The notes under the pieces are model-generated. The model had not been told where the DNA came from and made no database searches. It was given only the letters and a program-made list of their open reading frames with translations. A program made the position numbers and the translations under genes. Below are positions 37,605 to 50,311 of a DNA stretch of 64,000 nucleotides, one piece after another (position 1 is the first letter of the stretch; every line of letters starts with the position of its first letter). This stretch comes from Brachionus plicatilis (lineage: Eukaryota; Rotifera; Eurotatoria; Ploima; Brachionidae): the NCBI GenBank assembly GCA_010279815.1, contig QEOQ01000544.1:1-64000 (forward strand). Reading direction: 5' to 3'.

Positions 37605-40600
37605 TTTATTTAGTTTTTTTATTTTTATTTTATTTCTTAAACAATTTAATAAATTTTAAAATCAAAAATTATTCTCTGCATAAAACCCACAGGATCCAAG
37701 GAGCACTAAATTAAAATAAAAAAAAAAATATACTGCTTTAATTTAGAATGTCATTTGCATTTTTATCTTACGGCAAATCAATTTGTGAAGTGAATTTTCC
37801 GCTTTCAAGAAGAATATTTAAATTGAAATTTATCATCATATTAATTCAAGTAGTTCTTTTCTTAGTTTAATGGCACAATTAGCATCTAGCCATAAAAATA
37901 TATGAATAAATAATAGGACCTAAAAATAAAAAAATAATTTTTTTTTTTACCTAATTTGAATGCTGCCTGAATGATACCTTTGTAATTAAAACTTTTGTGC
38001 AAAGGTCTTTTCCTGAAGCCGATTACGCTTTTAAAATATTGATTTATTCGCCTGTCTTGGCCTAGATTAGATACTGATTATGCCTTAATGTGGTTAATTA
38101 GATGAAACTTGAAAGAATTTTTTTAAATTCAATGTCAAATTTTGTTAAGCTGGTGGCACAGAATAAAAGAATATTTCTTATCTTTTATTTTTCTTATCGA
38201 TTTTTATTATTAATTTTATGCTTAATATTTAAGCAATAAACACAATCGATTATTTATCCGAGTTGGTATCAAGTGTATCTATAAAGCACTTACATATTTC
38301 CAGTTGTGAAGCAGCCAGACCATTCTGATTTTCACCTGATAGCAAAAATACGAGACTTAAAAATTAGAAAGATAGCCCGATTAATGCACACTCGGACATG
38401 GTAAATATACTTTTGTTTGTTTATAATTATAAATGTCTCCACAAATAGTTGTGTTTCCTTAGTCAAAATTTTGGCCACTAATTATCTGTGTCACAGTTAT
38501 TGCTAGATTTTTACAAAACATTAATTTTCATTAACCCTTGTTTTTTTGTTGTTTATTTATTAGTTTACTTTTAATGACAATAAATTCTAATCATTAATAA
38601 ATTATCTCTTTATACGCTAGAAAAATTTACTTCCTAATTAAACTTCTTGAATTTAAAAAATATTTTTTTATTGAAATCATTCAATTTGCAAAGAAATATT
38701 TGTTAAAATTGTTAAAAAAATAACGAAACTTTTTTATATTTGAGAATTATTTTTAAATTATAAGCATTAACGTTAATTTATATTTATGAGGAAGAAATCG
38801 TGATTTTTTTCAAAATTCTCATATTTTAGACTTTAATGAACTTCATTTTAGAAGAAATTAAATTTTAGCACACAGTTGAAAAAGGCGTTTTCTAAGGAAG
38901 AATGTTAAATTTAGTCTTAAGATTATATGGATAGAAATAAGTTGTTTAAGTTTAGCAGAATGTTTAAATTGGAAATATAGGCACTATCAAATTCCAATTA
39001 TCAAACATTTTATTTTATCTAAATCTTCAAATTGAATTCGTTTTTTTTTAACATGATTCAAATTCGCAGTAAGTACAAAAAAAATTAATAAGTCCAATTA
39101 GATATAAAACTGAAAAAAAATTATTTTCTTTTTAAATAGAAATTCCTCGCTTTAATTTAATTTAAAAAATATTTTTTAAAAAATCTTTTAATTTTTTTTT
39201 TTTTGAATGATAAATATTTATTTATTTTAAAAATTCACTTTGGATCGAATTTAGATGAGCTAATCAAATTAGTTAAACTAGCTGCAAATTAATAAATTCT
39301 AATCATTCTTAAACATTTTGTAATTTATATATTTTATCTTGATTTTTTTTTATTTTATTTTAATTTTTATATGTAATTTTTTTTTTAATTGAAAGGGAGC
39401 TAATTTATAAATAAATAAATGAATGTTAAAAATAAATTTCTGGCAACTTCTTTAAAATAATGGAAATAACCGATGAACTAATCTCAAATTTGGAATATAG
39501 ATGATTAAAAGATGTCTTATAGAACCAAAAACCTAGTTAAAATAATTTACATATATCAGCTTTACCTTTAGCAGCTTATTTTAATTATTGCTATTAAAAC
39601 TGAAAATTTTATAGTTATAATTTACTATGTCTTTTAGCTTATTCATTAACAACAAAATTGATACCTTAATAATATACTCGATCATAATTATCAGAAATTA
39701 ATTTTTTCAAAATAATGATAGTTTTTGTTTAAAAAATAAAAAAATTTTTTTAACGTATCCGATATCTGCCGGTAAATTTTAAGGAATTTTTTATTTCTTA
39801 AACTGGATTTTAATTCAATTGCAATTAGACTCTGGAATTAATTTATTAAATGAATATTAGAGATCAATTTTATTTCTAAAAAAGCGGGATAAAAATAAAA
39901 ATTTTCTTAGGTTAAAAATAAATTTTGTATAGTGTTGATTTTTAAAATAATAATTAAAAAAAAAAACTGTCTAGTCTACATAGCCAATCAGTTCAAAAAT
40001 AATACACAGAATTAAATTAACTTAATGGATTTATTGTTGTTGTTTTTTTAAACTATAATTCAATTTTTCCAAATCTATTTTTAACATAAATATGCGAAAA
40101 CTAAATTTCTAGTTAGATTAACTAAAATCTAACAAAAATACTCATTTATGCAAAATATTTTTTTTAGATTTGTTTAAATTATTTTAATTATCTCAAAGAA
40201 AATTTTCTTTAAAAGAAGATATTTATTGAATAATTAAAAAAAGAGTTTTTTATGATCAAAACTATCAAAATAAACCGATTTAAAAAATTAAAATATTTAC
40301 AAATCTTAATATATTTTTTATTTACTTTTATAATAAATTATTGTAACAAAGAAAATGACTTTATTGATCCAGTCTTTAAAAAATTCCCAAAAATCTTCCA
40401 AAATTTTTTTACAATCTATTATTAGGCATCTTTGGCGCATATTCCAACGATATCAGCAACATTTTTTTTTTAAATCAGCCAGAAAACTGATTTTTTTATT
40501 ATTCTAATATTTTTTATTAATTCTCAATATTAGAAATTTAAAAAAAAACAATTATCTTTAAGAAAATACTTAGATTTTAAGTTTAACAACAATTGTTTAA

Positions 40601-42189
40601 GAAGCTTAAGAAAAATTTCCAATTTATTTTTAAACCAAATTAATTATTTTTGTTTTTGTTTTAAATATGTACAATTAATGTTCTGTTTCATATTTAAATC
40701 AATTACATCTCTTTTTAAAATGAAGATTATAACAAAAATAACTATTTATCAACTGGTAACATAAATATTCAAATTTTTTTATGAATGAAATGAAAATTTT
40801 AAACAACTCAAAAATACAGAGAGTTCACTGATTAGCTTTGTTAATGAATAAGCTGTAGCTTTCAGAACTCATCAATTTAGATGAAAACTTACTTTTCTCA
40901 TTTGATTCTATTTACTTAAAAAAATTTAAGGAATGAAACTTGCCAAATTCATATTTAAAAATTTTATGTCTTAATTTTATGGTTGATGTGTCTTTTGCCT
41001 ACTCAAGTTATTTGGAAAAAAGCCTAAAAGAAATTTAATTCATGTCTAGAGCTAGATTCATTTAAATTTAAAAATATATATTAAAGCATCTAAATGATAA
41101 TCTAAACACTAGGCATTTCATTTAAAAAATTTTTCAGACCCAGCCAACATATTTAAAAAAATTATTTGCCAATAGAAAGAAATTTGATAAGATAAATTTG
41201 GACCGAGCATCCTCTTGGTATTGCTAATTTTATTTCAAAAAAAAAACAGAAGAAAATGAGAAAATTCTTAAAAAAATTGTTTTTTCTCAAAGAGATTCTT
41301 TAAATTGCATAATTATTTTGAAATTTTTGTTATTTTTTTAATTCATCTGATATAAAAGAATTTTTAATTCAAGCAGCGAATTTAAATAATTTACTGTATT
41401 AAACATCGCTGTTAGGTATTTATTGAAATAAATAAAATTAATTTAGCAAAGCCTTTTTAAAATTTAAATACTCAAAAAAAAATCCTCCATTCTTATTCTT
41501 TATACTTAAGGAAAATAAATGTCATAAATTTTGTTGCAATCATACAGCCAAGTTGTAATATTAACAGAAGCTACAAGATTTTTATCTGTTGGTACTAATT
41601 TTTTGTTTAGTCCCTCAAATGATAATCCAAAGAATGTTTTCTGCTATTTTTGAAGTTTAAACTAAAATAATAAAAATTTATTTATAAAATATTTTCAAGG
41701 AAATGTGTATTTGCTGGTTTAAAAAATTAAATTTTTATGACCGTTTGATGGTAAAAAATGAAGATGAAGAATCAAATCAAAATTCATAAACCAGCTTTTA
41801 ACAGATTTTTTATATTTTTATTTCATTTTAATATTTTATGAAATAAAAAATAAAGAAATAAAAGCCTTTTCTTGTTTTTTCTTGTCAATCTTCTGTTCAA
41901 CTTAACGCATCTATTTTCAAATCTTCCAATATTTTTTTCTCCATGTAACTTGTCTTAGCATCTAATTATTTATTGTCTAATAAATTAAATTTTAATAAAT
42001 AGCTGATATTTTTTAGAGTATTTAATATAATTTTTATTTATCAAAAAAGACTCACTTAAATATTTATTTGTACTATCCAAATGTTTACAGAAACATGATG
42101 ATATCAACCGATCAACACAACCATAAGATAGACTGAGGCTTCTAGTGACAATTCTGATGTAAATAAATTCTGATATTCCAAAAAATAAA
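37605..42189. other. Intron or intergenic sequence, AT-rich
   Basis: Apart from the candidate exon at 38294-38335 no coding sequence was seen. The 38.26-38.42 kb patch is less AT-rich and could be promoter sequence. A 21-bp word at 41362-41382 recurs at 44061-44081. Confidence 0.45.
38294..38335 (-). CDS. Candidate short exon with ATG and phase-0 donor
   Basis: On the minus strand ATG at 38323 begins MVWLLHNWKY and is cut by a GTAAGT donor, phase 0. A possible acceptor (CTATCAG) would start the exon at 38335 and add VKIR. The patch is GC-rich compared with its flanks. It is too short for certainty; an alternative first exon of the same gene as 36870-37604 is the most economical reading. Confidence 0.35.
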
Positions 42190-42381
42190 GGCAAAATGAC
42201 AATAATTTTACATTTTTACATTTTCATATTTTTAGATTTTTAGTGCAATGTTTCAGAAATTAAATTAAAAACTGTTACAATTTATTTAGTTATCAAAATG
42301 AAAAATAAAATTTTTTGAAATATTGCACAAAAAATATTTAAATACGAAAATGTAAAAATGTAAAATTATTTCCATTTTGCC
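42190..42381. mobile_element. 192-bp fold-back MITE, hAT-like, exact 8-bp TSD
   Basis: The left arm starts GGCAAAATGACAATAATTTT and the right arm ends with the matching AAAATTATTTCCATTTTGCC. The arms are about 75 bp and imperfectly complementary through TTTACATTTTTACATTTT and TGCAATGTTTCA/TGAAATATTGCA. The 8-bp AAAATAAA flanks both sides exactly (42182-42189 and 42382-42389). An 8-bp duplication suggests the hAT superfamily. There is no coding capacity, so it would need a transposase from elsewhere. Confidence 0.85.
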
Positions 42382-45165
42382 AAAATAAAAGATAAAGCTC
42401 CTAGGTCAAAAGATCAAAAAAAAGAAGATGATCAGCCTTAACAAAAGAGATAAAAAATTCAAATATTTTTTTTTCTCTTTTTTATTTTTTATTTAAGAAT
42501 TAAAAAAAATATTACTTTTTTCTTATAATTTTTTAGATAAAGATTTTCAAAAAAAAATTTAGACAGACAAAGAAAATAGTGATGCTTTATAATTTGATAG
42601 CTTATTCTCTGGATACAATTAAAAAATAAAACCAAAATTTTTTTTTTCATAATTCTGGTATTAAAAAGCTAAATAAAAATCATGACATCCAACTGATATT
42701 GCTGATTACATATCAACTAAGACTTTAAATTAAAATATGGCACAAAATTATTTGTTTCTTTAAAAGCCCAACTCGGCAGAACTTCAACTCTTACAAATTA
42801 ATTTTTTTTTTCAAAAAAATCCTGATTTTGAGCTTAAATTTTTTTTTTTAAATTTTATTTTATTCCACACGGTTGAAATTGAAGCCTAAAAATTTCAAAT
42901 AAATAATTAAAACCTGTATTGATCATAATCAGTGGAAAATGGGGCCTCAATTTGTGCTCAAATGGATCACTGTGGGTTTTATTTAAGAGCCAAACTACGC
43001 TTGGCTAGAAAAGCTCCAAACATTATTTTTTTAAATGCTTCAAATCGATTTCTGAACTCCAGTATTTAGATAATTTAATGATATAAACCAGCTTATCGAC
43101 GAAAGTTCTTCGACATATTTACACTTATAGATAAGAACATGGGAGTTAAATACGTCGGCTTTTGTGCATGAATTTGCATTCAATCATGGCTTATTCGAAA
43201 AATACAGCTCTAGAGTCTTGATGAAAAGTTTTTCATGCAAAAAATCCAAAACTAATTGAAATATAAATATTTGAACAATAATAAAGATTGATAGATTCAA
43301 GTTAAATTGATCAATAAATCAAGACTTGGCTTTAATCAAGTTCGGGCGTTGTAATCGTGTCTCATCAATAACAACGAGATAAGCTCATGACACTCTAATT
43401 TTATAATAAATCATTTCCTCCAGATTAGTTCGGCATAATTTTCCCTAGACAACAATACATTTTGAAAGTTTTTCTCCTTTAAATCTTTCCATTAGTAGAT
43501 GTTGCTCTTAATTAAATTTTTTTTTGATTAGATAAAAATTATTTTATTTCCTAATCTTTATGTTAATTTTAAGCTAACCATTCTGCCGCATAAATTCTCT
43601 GATAATAGGATCTTTTTAGAACAAATAATTTGTTTATATGCAAAATAAATGATCAAGTAATAAATGAATAAAATGAAATTTGAAAAAAAAAATAAAAAAA
43701 TAAAGAGGATTTTGCATTAGTAATTAAAACAACAAATAGTTTTACTAATTGTGTTTGATTTTTGACTAAAATTCAAATTAAAACACATTTCATCAGCTTC
43801 ATAGTTTGGCAGAAAAAAAAATCTTTTTTGATTTATTTATTGACCTGATAAAATATAATTTGATTTTTTACTCATTTTTTAAGGCAAAAATTTGTTTTCT
43901 CTTTTGCTCTTAGGATTTGATTAAAACATAATGACAAGCACTAAGATTTGATTAAATATTAAACGATTAATTTGGATGAAATTATGAAAAAAAAGCTCTC
44001 AAGTACGAAATAAGAAATGCATTAAATATTACTTTTTAAAAAAGATTAACAGTCTGAAAATTTTAATTCAAGCAGCGAATTCTATCTAATCTTGATTCAA
44101 TTGTTCAAAAGTATTCATCAATTAGAATTAATCACTCTAAACTTTTTTTTTATCTTTAAAATATTTTACAGTTTAGCTTTCACTGATTAAACTTGCATAA
44201 ATTTCTATTTTTTATCATGATATTTTACACTATTTAAAAAAAGAAAAAAAAACTGCTGGTCAGCGGTTGCAGTCGAACTTATAAGTTTTATTTTTTAGCA
44301 AGAATAAAAAAATTTTTTTCCTTTCACAAATAATTTATTTAATTTAAAAAAATTACATTCTTATTTAATAAAATCTAGTTAAGCTGCATTTCTTAAAATC
44401 ATCCCCCATCATTCGCCAATTCAATGTTATGTTATATCGGTCAATCATCAAAACATAGAAAATTTTTTAAAATGAAATATCAATCATAGACTTAAATCCT
44501 CGAAAATATAAATTTATTAATTTAGATAAAATAAAATTTATTTATTTATTTGTTTTTTTTTAAGAGACCAATGATTAGAAGCTTTAATTTAGTTCGACCA
44601 TAGCAAATCATTTAATTTACTTAGAATTTTTATTTGTAAGAATACTTAACAGTTTTTGTTAAATATTATTATTTTTAATTTTAAGACAACTTTTATAAAA
44701 AGTATTAGTTTAATACTCATGCTATGCAATAATGAATTTTAATTTTTAAAAAATAAAAGAAAACTTATTTTTTTAAAAATACTAGCAACTAAAATTTTGA
44801 AATTAATTTTTTCGAATTTAAAAAATTAAAGTGTTTTTTTATTTTCTGACCGAACCATGTTCACGAGTTAAATTTTGAAATTTTTAAATGAAAATTTAGC
44901 CGAAAATAGGTGAATTCAAACAAGTCAATAATTTATTTTAAGTTCGAAAAATGTCTTAAAAATATTTAACTCGTTTATTTACTTTTTTTTAAGTGGAGCC
45001 ACAATTTGATTTAGTACATTTTAATCACATTTAAAAATATTAATGACATTTTAAATTGCATTTGTTAATACCATCTTAATTTAATTTTAGGCGTAAGTTA
45101 AGCTTAAAAACGAAAAAATGCTGATAAAATTTACCGATTAATCTTTCCGAATTTTATATAAAGTC
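42382..45165. other. Intron or intergenic sequence, AT-rich
   Basis: No convincing exon. The 42.95-43.25 kb and 43.3-43.45 kb patches are less AT-rich than the rest, but have stops in all frames examined. The second copy of the 21-bp repeat lies at 44061-44081. Confidence 0.45.
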
Positions 45166-45760
45166 TAAATTGGCCCAATTCTGGATTATAATTTTCCATG
45201 TCTTAACTTATTCTCCGAATCAGGTTTACAAAAGTTACAAGTTATTCAAAATACTGCTGTTAGATGCATTCTAAAACTTCCTCTCGGAACCTCCTCTGAA
45301 TCATTATTCTATGAAGCAGAAAATAAATTGAATATCAGTAAAATTGACCACAGATTAAACAATCTCTTAGAAAATTACCTTCGTAATGCTCTTGATTATT
45401 CAGTTCCATTGACTAAAAGACTTGTTTCGGAGTATCAAAGAGGCTTCGATTCTAGATTTAATACGAATCCCACTCCTCTATGTAGCTGCTACCTAATTAT
45501 ACAAAAATTTTCTGACTCTTAAGATCTTATCTATATTTTTTGTTTTTTTTTCTTTTTTTTCTTTTTTTCTTTTTCTCCCAGCTCTTTAATTATTATTTTT
45601 GTATCTCATCCTTTCATTCATAAATGAAAAATAACTTACTTTAAATTTAAAAGTTTTTTAAACTGTTTTAATTATTTTATTTTATTTTTTTTTTTTTTCT
45701 TATCTGAAGGAGCGTATGCTCGAACAGAAAAACAAATAAATAATAAATAATAATAACTTA
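45166..45760 (+). mobile_element. 5'-truncated LINE 3' end with ORF2 C-terminus
   Basis: A frame open from about 45166 to the TAA at 45520-45522 reads DYNFPCLNLFSESGLQKLQ then VIQNTAVRCILKLPLG and ends QKFSDS. KLQ.IQN.A.R..L.LP is a recurrent C-terminal signature of jockey/CR1-type ORF2. The 3' UTR has T-rich tracts, a GAGCGTATGCTC hairpin at ~45711-45722 and the tail GAACAGAAAAACAAATAAAT running into AATAAT repeats. The remaining frame is uninterrupted, so this may be a young truncated copy. Confidence 0.8.
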
Positions 45761-48700
45761 TAGAGTAAAATATTGTGTTATCTTTCTTACAATAAATTAT
45801 TTTTTTAAATTTGAAAAATTGCTCATCTTTCATGTCGAACACTTGCTAAAGACTCAAAATATTTAAAATGCTTAATAGGTTTTAAAATTTTCGTGATTGT
45901 CTTAATAATTTAGATTCTTCAACAAATATCTGATTACATTTCAGAATCCAAGTCGATTTTTAATTGAAAAAGAAAGTTTTTGAAATCTCTTTTAAATATA
46001 TTTAATTAATGGTTTAAATAGCTTATTATTATGATTTTTTGCAAATATAATTTAGTGGGGTATTTTTTTCAACAATTAATCAATAAGAGGATAGCCACAA
46101 TTTGATTATATTTGGTACAAAAATTTCCAAAAAATTTAAAACGTCTTTTTAGTGAGTTAATTATAAAATGTAATTTAATGGGTTAGTTTTTATTTATTTA
46201 ATGATTAAGATTTTTGTAAATTGTAAAAAAATTGATTAAAAAAGTAAAAACGCAAAGTTCCTAAACAACTAAAGGAACAAAAAATTGGCAAAAGCTCTTA
46301 AAATTTTTGGACATTTTTGTTTTCACAAAAATTTACGTAAATTTTGGAAAATTAACTGTATTTTTTATTAATCGTTGTAAAATACAAAAAGAGGAACATC
46401 AATGTACATAAAATTCAAAAAGAATTTTAAAGTAAGAGGAACTGATAAACGATGCAATTGCTGCCAAGGTTATTATCATGTGGCTGAAAGGAGGGATTAA
46501 GCGTCCATTACAACCGACCAAAGCTTTGTCTAGATTTTTTTAAAATAAATTAAAAAATTAAATGTAAGTAAATTATTTTGTTTTTCATTCTCTCGACAAT
46601 GAACACAAAAATCTATTTTTTAATAAAAAACGCATGTATTTACACTTTTGAGTAATTCGGTATGGTACGGTATTGGACCGGTCTACCACAACAAAGACCA
46701 TGCTCTGAAAAGATTAAATATAAACGTCATCAGGAAGATTTAAGGCGCCTAATTTAAAACCACAAATCTTCTTATAGAATTTAAAAAATTTTTTTTCACT
46801 TATTAGACTTTAAGAGAACAAAAGAAAATAAAAAGATAATCCAAATAACTTAAACAATGAGTAATAAAAGGAGATTGACGTCCTTTCTATGAATGAAATT
46901 TTTGGAATTATGGAGGTGGTTTAAAGAATGATTTTTAAATAGATCGAAAAAATACTTATTTTGCTAATTGATTAAATTATCTCGTCACAAAAGCTAAGTA
47001 TTGTAATTGTTTAAAGTAAAATAATTTTAAATTAGAAATTTTCTTTTTTCATTACGTTTTGAGTGAAATTTATAGATAAAAAATCAAAATACTAATTTTT
47101 CACGTAAATTACTACAATTGACGTAGATTTACTTGTGATAACGTAAAAAAAGGAAGCAGTATGATTTTTTTTTTCATAATTAAAATAAGTTGTAATTTTA
47201 GAAACTAAAATTTTGAAAATTTTAAGAGTGTTTGCTAAAAAACAAAGTTTTTAACACATTTAATATAGAATTATTTGCTTGACTGATTAACCTTGAAATT
47301 TGCATGAATCATTTATTTGGATAATCATTTATTTCATTTAAAATAAAAAAATATTTTTCTATAAAATTTAATAATTAATTTTTGAAGATAAAAATAAAAT
47401 TTTAAATAAGCTCAAATTTCATTTAAAGGTTTTCTACGTTGCTACTTTAAATGGTATTTTTTGATCATGAAATTGAAGTTTAATGTGAAATTTTAAGCTT
47501 TTTTATATAAACGTCATCAGGAAGATTTAAGGATTTAAACAACTTAAAAATAACAGTTATTTTGCGTTTATTCACGAATTTTCAAAACCGAAAAAAAGCT
47601 AAAAAAATATTTAGAGTATAACTTAATTTTGAAACAAAAAACTTCAATTTTGGAGCCAAAAATTCACAACTCTCTTCTTGAAGAATTCTTTTATTGAATA
47701 AGTAAAAAATTCTAAATGATGTGGAACGAACAAGATGGAAAAAGATAATTCCTTAATCGTTTACTAATGAAAGATTTAAAGTAGATTTTCTTCTTAAATT
47801 AATATTAAAAATTAAGCTAGAAATTGTTAATTTGTGATCAGATTTCATTCAAAATATTCTTGTCAAATATTGAAGAGAATGCCGAATGAGTAACGTTTAT
47901 TTTTATTGAGTGTAAATTATTCAAAAGAAATCTTTTAATTTAGTTTTTTTTATTATTTTTTCTAATTAAATGAAAATTAGTCAAATTTGATTCTCTCTTA
48001 TTTTGAAATTTCAATCATTCAGCCTCTAATTTCACTCAATAAGCCTTTGTTCCACAACTTTTGATGAATTTTAATCAATACAATTTTTAAATAATTTTTT
48101 AAAAAGTTTCTCTGTTGAAGATGCAAACGATTTTTTTAAAAGTTCGTATTTTCAGCATCTGTAGTAAAATTGACTAATAAAATTAATTTTAAATGCATTT
48201 TTTATCTTAAAGTTCACACCAATTTAGTCAGATGGAAAATTTTTAATTGATATAAAATAAAATGATTAAACAACATAAATCAATGCTTAAATAGTTCGAA
48301 AATAAAGTCATTATTGGAAAAATCTTTTATTCGGAACTGAAAAAGACCAAAAAATAATTTTTTGACTTAAACATAAAGCCAAAATCATACAAATTAAATC
48401 TAGAATTAAATTTTAGACTTATTCCAATAAATTATCCTGAAAGTTCAGTTTTTGATGAAAAGGCAATCTTGTCTAACATTTAAGATAATTTAATATGAAC
48501 AATATTTAGCTTAGATTTCTAGCTTCAAAACAACTCAAATTAAATTTCTGTTTCATGAAGATTCATTAAAATTATTAAAATTTTAGTTGAAATAATAACC
48601 GAATAGTTGTCAAAAAATCGTGCCTTTATTTATTATTTTCAAAAATGATTAATATATCTTTTAGAAATAAATTTTAAAAAAAGCTGAAATTATTTGGCAA

Positions 48701-49035
48701 CTTAACACTTCAAGAAGTCAAGTCATCTTATGCCATAATTAAAATATTCCAATGACTAATATTTCCATAATGCAACAAATTTTATAAGTTTTATTTAATT
48801 TTATTTGTTCAATAGATCGTTTCCAAAACGGTCTTTTGGCATTTGTGTCTATTTTTGTGTATCCTGAGATTAGATCGAAAATAGTTGGAATATTTAGTCG
48901 TCTAAATTTAATTATTTTTATTGCTGTCACTCAAAATTTAATTAAAAATTTGAATTTTAAGAATTGTCCAAAATTTTGTAATTTAGAGCAATTTTTTATT
49001 TTTTTCAATCATCAATGGATTCAAAATAAGATATA
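45761..49035. other. Spacer with scattered ACGTAA remnants and a 28-bp direct repeat
   Basis: ACGTAAATTT-type words at about 46330-46345 and 47100-47150 look like worn ends of the TTACGTAA elements. A 28-bp word recurs at 46718-46745 and 47505-47532. Open frames at 48739-48930 and 48836-49078 overlap on opposite strands and show no family features. Confidence 0.45.
46718..47532. repeat. 28-bp exact direct repeat bounding 760 bp
   Basis: The word beginning ATATAAACGTCATCAGGAAG is present at 46718-46745 and at 47505-47532 in the same orientation. Between the copies lie ACGTAAA words. It might be the shared part of two insertions of one element or the trace of a duplication; no terminal structure was recognised. 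Confidence 0.7.
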
Positions 49036-50311
49036 CAGTGGTGATTTGACACTAGGGTTTTTACCTTTTTTTACGTAAAATTACGTAAAATTACGTAAAT
49101 TTACCACTTTTTACGTAAATTTTCGTAATTTTACACTTGTAAGGACTGGTAAATTTACGTAAATTTACGCAATTTTACGAAATTTTACGATAATTTACGA
49201 AAAAACTGGTAAAAACAAAAGGGCCAAAAAAAAGCCAATTTTCAAGCAATTTCTTAGAATTTTTGAAAAATTTCAAAAAAAAAAAAAAATTTACATTTTT
49301 TTACGTAAATTTACGTAAAATCCGAATTTTTTAATTGTAAAATTTTGTAAAAAATTGTAAAGTACAGTAAATATTTTTATTTTAATAAATCAGACTATTT
49401 TAAATGGAAAAAATTAATGATTTGACCAGTCTCCATTATTTTGAATCACAATTGGGATAACCTAAATAAATAATTAATTTTGTTTTGAGTCAAATTTTTT
49501 TTTTAATAATACCTTTTTTAAATGACTTATATATGATAAACATTTTTTAGGTGTTAAAATTTTTTGGAACTTAAATATAGTCTCAATGACCTGATCTTCA
49601 TTTTTTCCTTCTTGAGATAAAATAAACTTTTTTAATTCGTTCCAAACCATCTCGATCGGATTTAAGTCTGGCGATTGAGGAGGGGATTTAGCCTTTTTTT
49701 TAAATTTAGAACGCTTAACAAAATTTGTTCCTAGTGGAGAAACTTTTGAAAAGGCATTTGAAAAAGCTAGAAATTCGTTGAAAACACAGCGTTCAGTAAA
49801 TTTAAAAGCTAGAAAAACATAAAACTAATAATCAATTTTTGAACGAATTATTCAATAAATTTTTGAAATGACTTTTTTTTTGTTTATTTAAGTAAAGTTT
49901 AATGGACTAAAAGATAAATATTTAATTATATATTGAAAAAAAATTTTTTCCTTTTTATTCTTACAAAATAAAATTAACAACACTTTTTTTGATTTAAAGC
50001 GATATTACATGAATCTACCATATTTTACAATTTTTTACAAAATTTTACAATTAAAAAATTCGGATTTTACGTAAATTTACGTAAAAAAATGTAAATTTTT
50101 TTTTTTTTAAATTTTTTTGTTTTTTTGAAATTTTTCAAAAATTCTAAGAAATTGCTTGAAAATTGGCTTTTTTTTGGCCCTTTTGTTTTTACCAGTTTTT
50201 TCGTAAATTATCGTAAAATTTCGTAAAATTGCGTAAAAAGTGGTAAATTTACGTAATTTTACGTAATTTTACGTAAAAAAAGGTAAAAACCCTAGTGTCA
50301 AATCACCACTG
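49036..50311. mobile_element. 1276-bp Tc1/mariner-type element with ~300-bp TIRs
   Basis: Ends are TA/CAGTGGTGATTTGACACTAG on the left and its complement on the right, with TA on each side (49034-49035, 50312-50313). The inverted repeats extend to about 49361 and 50023 and are nearly identical, except for a ~40-50-bp extra segment in the left copy. Each is packed with TTTACGTAA words. The interior carries a transposase C-terminal frame on the minus strand. The TA target site and the SPDLNPIE block place it in the Tc1/mariner superfamily. Near-identity of the repeats indicates recent insertion or gene conversion. Confidence 0.9.
49474..49815 (-). pseudogene. Tc1/mariner transposase C-terminal frame, ~112 codons
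   Basis: The minus strand is open from about 49815 to the TAA at 49474-49476. It contains FKFTERCVFNEFLAFSNAFS, a basic KRSKFKKKAKSPP, then QSPDLNPIEMVWNELKKFI and a helical tail. SPDLNPIE holds the second catalytic D and the final E/D of the DDE/D triad, and W-x-x-L-K follows as in Tc1. The N-terminal DNA-binding domain and first catalytic Asp are missing, so it cannot be a complete enzyme. No stop interrupts it. Its left-hand part lies just inside the TIR. Confidence 0.8.
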
